Positions 1 through 6,023 of a DNA stretch of 64,000 nt are shown here, one piece after another; within the stretch, counting starts at the first letter, position 1, and each line of letters starts with the position of its first letter. Position numbers and translations under genes: made by a program. The DNA is from Verrucomicrobiota bacterium. Its GTDB lineage: Bacteria; Verrucomicrobiota; Verrucomicrobiia; Limisphaerales; J093. Location of the stretch: the NCBI GenBank assembly GCA_022710935.1, contig JAKLFY010000009.1:1-64000 (forward strand). Reading direction: 5' to 3'. A model generated the notes under the pieces. That model did not search any database. It was not told where the DNA came from and saw nothing but the letters and a program-made list of their open reading frames with translations.

Positions 1-588
1 AAATGCTTGGTTCGTTGTTTGCCCTGTCTTGTAACGAACTCAGTTTCAACCAATGAACACAGGCATTTCGAGCTTTTTCTTCCTGCTCCCTCAAAAAAGC
101 GCGCTTCTTGCAGGCCTAGTGAGGCCTAAACTCGTTCCAACCCATTAATCCAGAGTCGCTTGCCTTGGTGAGACCAGTATCGAGTATCGACCAATCGGTT
201 GATCGCACGGGTCCCAGGGCGAGGCCTCGAGCGCACCCGCGAATTCGCAAACCGGGCAGACTCCTGCCCGGCTGTCGCGGGGAAGCCGCTTTCCGCAAGC
301 AGAGCATCGCACTTGGGCGCTCATGGGCGATGAGGAATGTGACGCGGTCTCACTTCAGACACTTAGCCCGCATTTCTCACCAACTTTTGATGTCATCTGA
401 CCGGTCACCGTCACATTTCACCTGAAATGCGGGCTCATCAGAAAACGCCCTGATGGTTGCAGGAGAATTGCGTGGTCCTCACGGACGCGCCGCGTGAACC
501 CGTGCCGTCCGGATTGCGACGGCCTCGTCGCAAGTCGGTGCTTGTGGCGGCGAGGAGGTCGCCAATCCTGGACGCTTTTGGGGAGAGT
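1..588. other. Left-end region without a recognisable gene
   Basis: No convincing coding frame is seen here; the open frames are short and have no family character. The stretch lies downstream of the minus-strand sigma factor that ends at 589. It contains one perfect 12-bp inverted repeat, listed separately. A gene running off the left window edge cannot be excluded but leaves no recognisable tail. Confidence 0.5.
365..435. repeat. 12-bp perfect inverted repeat with 47-nt spacer
   Basis: The arms are AGCCCGCATTTC (365-376) and GAAATGCGGGCT (424-435). The spacer is too long for a classic intrinsic terminator and no T-run follows. It could be a folded RNA, the end of a small non-autonomous element, or a protein-binding site. 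No transposase is nearby. Confidence 0.45.
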
Positions 589-1359
589 TCAACCACGGCT
601 GAGGACCTCGAGCAGGTGCCGGATTTCATCATCAACCTCGCGCGGATCACTGACGGTTTGGGCTGCTTCGTGCCGGAGAATCTCGCGGTACCGATTGCGC
701 AGGCGGAACAGCGCCGACTTGATGGCGGACTCGGTGAGGTGAAGCGTGGCAGCCAGGGCTCCGTAGGATGTCGGCTCGGTTCCGCCGTCCTGGGCCGCCC
801 GGAGGTGCTCGAAAAGCGCGAGTTTTCCTGTCGCTTGACATTCCCCGTGCAAGCGGTCCCAGGCCAGTTCGAGCAAGGTCAGCGCCCATCGGCGGTCGTA
901 GGCCGCGTCAGGAGCCAGGCCCGCGGCCATTTCCAAGGCGTAGCGTCGACTGGCGTCTTCGTCATCGAGGGAGATTCTTAGGTTCTGTCCGCCTCGTTTC
1001 TGCGCCTCCTCCTTCCGGACTTCGCCGCCCACATAGCGTTTGAGGCAGATCAGCAGGAAGGAACGAAACCGCCCCTTGACGGGATCCGCCGTGGCCAGCC
1101 AGTCACGTTCGATCAGTCTGGCAAAGAAGGACTGAATCAGGTCCTCGGCATCCGCCTCGGTGTGGCCTGAGCGCCGGAGGAACGCGTAGAGCGGATACCA
1201 GTACGTGCGGCACAGTTGTTCCAACGCGATTTGAGAACCCGGAGTGGAATCGTGGGCGGCACTCAGGACCAGGCTCCATTGCGTGGACAGGAATTGCGCC
1301 GTGCCCCCCGCTGTCGGTGCGGATTCCGGCTTTTGGTCTGTGCCCGCGTCTGCGTTCAT
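589..1359 (-). CDS. ECF-type RNA polymerase sigma factor
   Basis: Sigma-70 family factor of the extracytoplasmic-function type, predicted to direct RNA polymerase to a small regulon. A region-2 core is visible (YWYPLYAFLRRSG, then AEDLIQSFFARL) followed by a region-4 helix-turn-helix (SYGALAATLHLTESAIKSAL), with a linker between them. The FLSTQWSLVL opening is typical of Planctomycetes/Verrucomicrobia ECFs. I chose the ATG at 1359 because homology begins about 17 residues later; an upstream start at 1488 adds 43 residues of unlike composition. Unlike the second ECF at 47380, no kinase or anti-sigma gene lies beside it; the MFS gene upstream is unrelated. The family call is firm; the target is unknown. 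Confidence 0.88.
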   Translation of the reverse strand: MNADAGTDQKPESAPTAGGTAQFLSTQWSLVLSAAHDSTPGSQIALEQLCRTYWYPLYAFLRRSGHTEADAEDLIQSFFARLIERDWLATADPVKGRFRSFLLICLKRYVGGEVRKEEAQKRGGQNLRISLDDEDASRRYALEMAAGLAPDAAYDRRWALTLLELAWDRLHGECQATGKLALFEHLRAAQDGGTEPTSYGALAATLHLTESAIKSALFRLRNRYREILRHEAAQTVSDPREVDDEIRHLLEVLSRG

Positions 1360-1505
1360 GCCCCAGAGCACTCGCGCCAACCGTCGGTCGGTGAACCGGC
1401 AAACGTCACCCAGGTTGTGATGCCGCCGCACTGGCGCACTCGGTCGCCATCGATCAATGGCCTTGTCGGAAACGAAGGTGGAATTCAACCCTCAACCGAT
1501 CGAAC

Positions 1506-2693
1506 TCATCCTCTGAACATCGCCACCATCGCGACCAGGCAGACCAGCGTCGTCGCGCAGGGAACCAGGAAGAGCTGTCGCCAGCGGAAACTCCCCTCCG
1601 GCGTCTTGAGCTTGTCCATGACCACCCCGGTGAATTGTGTGCCCAGGAAGAAGCCGAAGCCGAAGAGCACCACCGTGTAGAGGCCCTGGGCGGAGCCGCG
1701 GATGTCCGGCGGCGCCACCTCGTTCACATAAACGAACCCCACCCAGATGAAGAAGGTATACGCCAGCCCGTGCAAGCCCTGCGACAGGATCACCGGAACG
1801 CGGCGGGGCATCAGGGAGTAAACGGCGTACATGGCCAGCCACAGCGCGATGCCGATCGAGAAAATCCCGACGAAACCGATCTGGGCGCGAATGCCGGAGG
1901 TGTGGAAGGCCAGCACCGCCGTAGCGGCCAGTTGCGCAACCTGGGCCAGGGTCATGACCGCGGGGATGGAGCGCCCCGGCACGCCCAATTCCGAAAGGTA
2001 GGGGGCCGTGGCCAGAAAGAAGAACTGAAGCTGCGAGGCCAGCAGGAACGCGACAATCAGGAAGATCAGGAAGTTGAGGTTGCTCAGCAGGCCCAGGGCT
2101 TTGAGGAAAGGCAAGGCATCTCCGGCGCGACCCGGCGGAGGCGTGTGCGGCAAGGTGAGGCAATAGAGCCCCATCGCCAAGGCCAGAGCGCCGGCCAGGA
2201 CCAGGCAGTCGGCGCCCTCGTCGTTGCCTTTGAACCGCCGCCAGAGGGTGAGGGCCCAACCCGCCACCGCCCAGCCGACCGTGCCCCACAAGAGCACCCC
2301 GAAGGACTGGTTGGCCGGATCGGTCAGGTGGGCAAACATCAGGGAGTTCACCAACGCCAGCGTCGGGGCGAAGGTCAGGGCGTAGAAGAACATGATGGCG
2401 AACAGGGGGGGAAAGCGCCGCTGGCGGGCGGAAGCCAGGAGCAGGAGTCCCCCGGCCAAGTGAGCTGCGGCTAGGAAATACTGCGTGGCCACCCAGCGGT
2501 CGGCAATCTGCCCGGCGATCAGGGGAGCAATGATGCAGCCGAGATAGATCGTGCCGTAAATCCATCCAGTCTGCTTGCCGCTCATCTTCAGCGGGCCCAG
2601 CAGCCGCGCGGCCAGCACCGGCGACCACGCCCCCCAGACAGCGAACTGGAGGAACATCATCAGACTCAACTGCAGATAGACTTGCCAGCTCAT
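1506..2693 (-). CDS. MFS transporter, nucleoside:H+ symporter type
   Basis: Inner-membrane transporter of 395 residues with about twelve hydrophobic helices. The opening (LSLMMFLQFAVWGAWSPVL) and the TGWIYGTIYLGCIIAPLIAG segment match the nucleoside:H+ symporter branch (NupG/XapB-like, Pfam Nuc_H_symport). In Planctomycetes and Verrucomicrobia this branch is often beside sugar-catabolism genes, so a nucleoside or sugar substrate is only a guess. Length is normal for the family. The ATG at 2693 follows GGAGGAGTTCTA, a strong ribosome-binding site, which settles the start. A partly overlapping frame beginning at 2727 is a shadow. Confidence 0.85.
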   Translation of the reverse strand: MSWQVYLQLSLMMFLQFAVWGAWSPVLAARLLGPLKMSGKQTGWIYGTIYLGCIIAPLIAGQIADRWVATQYFLAAAHLAGGLLLLASARQRRFPPLFAIMFFYALTFAPTLALVNSLMFAHLTDPANQSFGVLLWGTVGWAVAGWALTLWRRFKGNDEGADCLVLAGALALAMGLYCLTLPHTPPPGRAGDALPFLKALGLLSNLNFLIFLIVAFLLASQLQFFFLATAPYLSELGVPGRSIPAVMTLAQVAQLAATAVLAFHTSGIRAQIGFVGIFSIGIALWLAMYAVYSLMPRRVPVILSQGLHGLAYTFFIWVGFVYVNEVAPPDIRGSAQGLYTVVLFGFGFFLGTQFTGVVMDKLKTPEGSFRWRQLFLVPCATTLVCLVAMVAMFRG

Positions 2694-2827
2694 TAGAACT
2701 CCTCCCGCGCTGACGATGAAGAATCACTTGTCGCTCTCATCCAGCGCGGCCCCATCCTGCCAGACCTGACCGCGCGGGCAACAGACAAATGGAGCTGGCG
2801 GGGGGCGGGCAGGGTCAGCACGCCGCC

Positions 2828-3094
2828 TCATCGCGGCGCGTCCGGCCTTTCGGCGCGCCGGGCCAGTCGCTGCGCCATCCCGCTGAAAATCACCGCGTGA
2901 ATGGGATAGAGCAGATACCAGTCCAGCAAGCCGGCGAGCCCGCGTGGGGCAAAGATTGCGGTTTGAGAGAGCCGTATACTGGCGTCATCCACCGGCTCGA
3001 CCCGAAGCTCCAGCCAGGCCCGGCACCTTCATCTCAACCCGCCGATGTAGCCGGTGGCGCCGGTGACGAGAACCGTCTTGGTCGTCGAATTCAT
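2828..3094 (-). pseudogene. SDR/DUF2867 NAD-binding protein remnant, middle deleted
   Basis: Only the two ends of the gene remain, in the same frame. From the ATG at 3094 the frame reads through the Rossmann start TKTVLVTGATGYIGG and stops at 3029. Directly after that stop, the same frame continues with AWLELRVEPVDDASIRLSQT and then IFAPRGLAGLLDWYLLYPIH, ending at 2828. That second part looks like the C-terminus of SDR proteins carrying DUF2867 (a lipid-binding START-like tail). A normal member has over 400 residues, so roughly 1 kb was lost in one internal deletion. It lies 38 bp downstream of the SRPBCC gene, in the order expected of a light-regulated SDR/SRPBCC/MerR cluster. Confidence 0.72.
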
Positions 3095-3131
3095 GGACTT
3101 ACACCCAAGGGCAATGATGACTGAGCAGCAT

Positions 3132-3587
3132 TTAACCTCGCTCGGCGCCAAACAGCTCCTGCATCCGCTGCTGACGGAACTCGAAGATCCGCTCGACGTC
3201 CCGGCGCACAAACAGCCAATTGATCAAGACGCCGCCGCGTGGCCGGTAACGGATGCAGTCGGCGCAGAGCGTTCCGCCATCCCGTTCCTCGAATGTGTGC
3301 GTGTGATGCCACAGGGTGTAAGGCCCTCGCACCTGGACGTCCACGAAACGATGCGGCGGCTGCCACTCGGCGATCTCCGTGCGCCAGCGCAACGAGACGC
3401 CATGCACGCGGATGCGGTAGTCAATGAGCGTGCCAACGCGCATGACGATCGGCGCGGGCGTGAGGACCTCGAAGTTCAGCCACGGCGGCGTTAGCGCTTC
3501 GAGGTTTCGCGCCTCCGCGAAAAAGGGGAAGACGTCGTCCCTCGGGCGGGGCAGCCACAGCTCGGTCTGCAGTGAGTATTCCTTCAT
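3132..3587 (-). CDS. SRPBCC (START-like) family protein
   Basis: A 151-residue protein with the SRPBCC ligand-binding fold, of the type annotated as cell-division inhibitor or epimerase-associated protein. Visible hallmarks are PRPRDDVFPFFAEARNLEAL at the N-terminus, a central TLIDYRIRVHGVSLRWRTEI, and FEFRQQRMQELF at the C-terminal helix. The function is unproven; such proteins bind small hydrophobic ligands. The ATG at 3587 is four bases after the stop of the MerR gene, so the two are probably co-transcribed and translationally coupled. An upstream start at 3692 would overlap the MerR gene by about 100 bp and is rejected. Next downstream is the SDR remnant. Confidence 0.72.
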   Translation of the reverse strand: MKEYSLQTELWLPRPRDDVFPFFAEARNLEALTPPWLNFEVLTPAPIVMRVGTLIDYRIRVHGVSLRWRTEIAEWQPPHRFVDVQVRGPYTLWHHTHTFEERDGGTLCADCIRYRPRGGVLINWLFVRRDVERIFEFRQQRMQELFGAERG

Positions 3588-3591
3588 CGTC

Positions 3592-4536
3592 TCATCGCTT
3601 TGCCATTTCTGAAGGTCGTCGCAGATGGTCGAGGGCCTGGCCCAGTTGCGCCAGGTCCTCCGCAAGAATGGCGCCGAGCTGCCGCAGGACATTGCTGTAC
3701 GCAGGCATGGCGCGACCGCCCACCAGCAGCGCAGTCTGGGCCGGCAAGGACTCGCGCAGCAGCGTCAACTCACTTGGCAGGTTCGCGTCGTCTTCAGGAT
3801 AGACGAGGCTCAACGCCACCACGCGCGCCTTCTTCTGGCGGGCGGCCCCAGCGATTTCCAAGGCGGGCAGACTGGCGCCGAGATTTGTAACCTGCCAGCC
3901 CAGGTTGGCGGCCGTGGCGCCAACGAGCAGCGCGCCCATTTCATGAAGTTGTCCCGACGGCGTTGCCACCACCATGGAGGGCGCACCTTCGTTGCCACCG
4001 AAGGGCTTCCCGAGGCCGGCCAGAAACGAGCGAATGTGGCCCGTGGCGAAGTGCTCGTGGGCAGCGGTGATCTTGCCGTCCCGCCAGAGGTCGCCGAGCG
4101 TCTGCACCAAAGGAGCAACCAACCGGTGGAGCACGCCCTGGACGCCCAGCGCCGTCGCGGCGCGCCTGAGCGTGTCGTCCAAGGCGCGCGCGTCGAGGGA
4201 ATGCACGGATGTCAGGCACTCATCGAGCGGCGCCTCGGGTGCGGGCGTGGCTGCGGATGAACCCGGGGCCTCGATTCTCAGGCCGACGGTGTTGGCGGCC
4301 AGGGCCCGGAGCTTGTCGTTCGAGAGCCGCGCCACCTGGCTGATGTTGTGTCCCGCTCGTGTGGCATCCCGCAGCAGGCTCAAGCGCTCGATGTCGCCAT
4401 CGGAGTAGAGCCTGTGGTTGGCCGGCGTGCGCGTCGGATCCACCGCGCGGTAGCGCTGCTCCCAGATCCGGATGACATGGGTGCTCAAGCCGGTCAAACG
4501 CGCGGCCAGGTGAATGGGATGATGGGCCTCAGTCAT
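3592..4536 (-). CDS. CarH/LitR-like B12-dependent MerR photoreceptor repressor
   Basis: A 314-residue MerR regulator with a cobalamin-binding half. Residues 7-75 form the MerR helix-turn-helix (IRIWEQRYRAVDPTRTPANH). Residues 105-175 form the helical light-sensing domain and contain W151 followed nine residues later by E161-H162, the W-x9-EH signature of CarH. Residues about 185-305 form the Rossmann-like B12 domain, with H198 in the HxxG motif (GQLHEMG) that supplies the lower cobalt ligand. In known CarH proteins, adenosylcobalamin promotes a DNA-bound tetramer in the dark and light breaks it. All these residues are kept, so B12-dependent light sensing is likely. It would regulate the SRPBCC gene and perhaps the CIA30 gene across the intergenic region. 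Confidence 0.85.
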   Translation of the reverse strand: MTEAHHPIHLAARLTGLSTHVIRIWEQRYRAVDPTRTPANHRLYSDGDIERLSLLRDATRAGHNISQVARLSNDKLRALAANTVGLRIEAPGSSAATPAPEAPLDECLTSVHSLDARALDDTLRRAATALGVQGVLHRLVAPLVQTLGDLWRDGKITAAHEHFATGHIRSFLAGLGKPFGGNEGAPSMVVATPSGQLHEMGALLVGATAANLGWQVTNLGASLPALEIAGAARQKKARVVALSLVYPEDDANLPSELTLLRESLPAQTALLVGGRAMPAYSNVLRQLGAILAEDLAQLGQALDHLRRPSEMAKR

Positions 4537-4540
4537 ATCT

Positions 4541-4560
4541 TACACAACATTTCTACATTA
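4541..4560 (-). promoter_or_regulatory. Candidate CarH autoregulatory site just upstream of its start
   Basis: TACACAACAT (4541-4550) is followed by TTCTACATTA (4551-4560). The two TACA cores are 13 bp apart and lie 5-24 bp before the ATG of the CarH-like gene. CarH operators in Thermus are built from TACA-containing repeats, so autoregulation is plausible. The spacing differs from the ideal 11 bp, so this is a weaker candidate than the site at 4763. Confidence 0.35.
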
Positions 4561-4744
4561 CCACGCCCCGACGCAACAAAAAAAGCAAACCTGTTGCATC
4601 GTGGATCGCCTGGCTGAGGGCAGTCAGGCCTGAGCCGGAGCACACCCTGGCGACACATTTTCACCATGCTGCGCGAGGATTCAGGTCCCATCGACCTGAC
4701 CTGAAAAGTTGAACATGTTGCCACAACAACACGGCTACCGGCCC

Positions 4745-4783
4745 TTGACATTCCACATGTACTACACAATCATTACACAATTG
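4745..4783 (+). promoter_or_regulatory. TTGACA box with two TACACAAT repeats 11 bp apart (candidate CarH operator)
   Basis: A consensus -35 hexamer TTGACA (4745-4750) is followed by TACACAAT at 4763-4770 and again at 4774-4781, start-to-start distance exactly 11 bp. Known CarH operators use 11-bp direct repeats with a TACA core, each read by one MerR domain. The repeats would overlap the -10 region, so a bound tetramer would block transcription in the dark. The transcript would run rightwards toward the CIA30 gene, 380 bp away. The -10 box itself is not clear. Confidence 0.5.
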
Positions 4784-4927
4784 AGTTAGCCGATGGTCGG
4801 CAGTCGAACGTGAGAACAAAACACAAACCGTGACACATCGCATGAAATCAAATCGCATCGTCACCGTGGCGGCCATCTGCCCTGTTGTCACCGGCACAGT
4901 CCAACGGGGTGACTCTCGTGATCAATG

Positions 4928-4995
4928 GACAGAGAGTGACACACCCCCTACGTGCACAAGGCGTTCAGACTTCGCAAGAGGACGGCGATGCGGGT
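4928..4995 (+). repeat. Dispersed 68-bp repeat, copy 1
   Basis: This stretch aligns without gaps to 25012-25079 at 58 of 68 positions, beginning GACAGAGAGTG and ending ATGCGGGT. Both copies lie in intergenic DNA upstream of a plus-strand gene for a secreted protein. Mismatches do not fall preferentially on any codon position, so a shared peptide is unlikely. It may be a small mobile or structured element, or a shared leader. Confidence 0.6.
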
Positions 4996-5163
4996 TGGAA
5001 AAGCAAAACCGCACCCGGTTCGAGAGTCAGAGAAATGCAACACGCTGTTCATATGGAAGAACACCTTCAGGAGCGACGGGATCCTCTTGGTTCCCTTTCC
5101 GAGCGCGGTTTTGCCAACCAGCCCGGCTACGGTTCCTCGCGTAGCGTATGAAGTAACCGGTTT

Positions 5164-5763
5164 ATGAGCAATCGCCTCCAATACTCATTTCTTGCCTTTG
5201 CCACCTGTTTTGCCATGCACCTGACAGCAGCCCAGAATCAGCCGGTGGTGCCCATCGCAGAGCCTGCAAGGTCCGCGGACTGGCAGGTGATCAATGACGA
5301 TGTGATGGGTGGGATCTCGACCAGTCAGATCCGCGTCTCGACAAACGGAACACTGGTCTTTGAGGGGACAGTCTCACTTGAAAACAACGGCGGCTTCGCT
5401 TCAGTACGTTCCGTCCCGGTGCTGTGCGACCTGACGGGTTGCGATGCCTTCGTCGTGCGCGTTCGGGGCGACGGGCGACGATACAAATTCACCGTGCGGA
5501 CAGAGCGCAGGTTGGACAGCGCGATCTACCAGGCCGAGTTTGTGACCAAGGCGGGCGAATGGCAGGAGCATCGACTGGCTTTCAAGGAATTCGTGCCGAC
5601 CTTTCGAGGCCGGGTCCTATCGGGCAGACCGTTGCTGGACCCGGCAAAGATCGCCTCGGTAGGATTCCTGATCTCTGACAAGCAAGCTGGTCCCTTCCGG
5701 CTGGAAATCGACTGGATCAAAGGACTGCGCCCCACTGGTCGAGGGCAACAGGATCCGCGTTGA
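5164..5763 (+). CDS. CIA30 family secreted protein
   Basis: A 199-residue protein with an N-terminal export signal (hydrophobic stretch FLAFATCFAMHLTAAQ), then a single CIA30 domain (complex I intermediate-associated protein 30 family, a galactose-binding-like beta sandwich). The family core is clear: DWQVINDDVMGGISTSQIRV, then GGFASVRSVP and the closing FRLEIDWIKGL. Bacterial CIA30 proteins are of unknown function and are sometimes found in light-responsive clusters with CarH/LitR regulators, photolyases and SRPBCC proteins, which fits this context. The last twelve or so residues after DWIKGL are not family-like: they are an out-of-frame reading of the beta-helix fragment that follows, so the natural C-terminus appears replaced at a deletion junction. 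Confidence 0.78.
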   Translation: MSNRLQYSFLAFATCFAMHLTAAQNQPVVPIAEPARSADWQVINDDVMGGISTSQIRVSTNGTLVFEGTVSLENNGGFASVRSVPVLCDLTGCDAFVVRVRGDGRRYKFTVRTERRLDSAIYQAEFVTKAGEWQEHRLAFKEFVPTFRGRVLSGRPLLDPAKIASVGFLISDKQAGPFRLEIDWIKGLRPTGRGQQDPR

Positions 5764-5986
5764 CCGCGCCGCCGCCAGTGAACCGGCGATTCACGTGACC
5801 GCCTGCCGCACCAACGGTCCTTTCCCATGCCGCAACGTGCGTATCCTGCACAACACCGTCTCCCGCGGCATTGTCACCAGCGGTTCGCCCGGCGAGAACA
5901 ACGTGGCCCGCGGCAACAGGGTTGGGAAATCGCCCCCTGACGGCCCAATGATTTGTTTTCGGCCTGGACGACTCGACCGCCACTGA
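5735..5986 (+). pseudogene. C-terminal fragment of a right-handed beta-helix protein
   Basis: In a frame different from the CIA30 gene it overlaps, this stretch reads VEGNRIRVD, NVRILHNTVSRGIVTSG and ENNVARGNRV, which is parallel beta-helix (pectate lyase/NosD-like) repeat character. It has no start and is fused directly to the end of the CIA30 gene. It looks like the surviving tail of a secreted polysaccharide-processing protein whose front was deleted. Confidence 0.5.
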
Positions 5987-6023
5987 CCCACGGGAAAGCC
6001 AACGGACGGCGTTCCCGGGTGGC

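Larger units (their letters stand above)
4537..5163. other. Large regulatory intergenic region between carH-like gene and CIA30 gene
   Basis: This 627-bp stretch separates two divergent genes and has no convincing coding frame. It holds TACA-type direct repeats next to each possible promoter, a 7-bp stem hairpin (TCAGGTC 4681-4687 with GACCTGA 4693-4699), and one copy of a dispersed 68-bp repeat. The base composition is more AT-rich than the flanking genes near 4540-4860, as expected for a control region. Confidence 0.6.

Noticed and set aside
4661-4897. Minus-strand reading with GRWDLNPRAAW, similar to frames often produced by tRNA antisense
   Set aside because: No cloverleaf, anticodon arm or intact T-arm can be folded from this DNA, so I do not call a tRNA.
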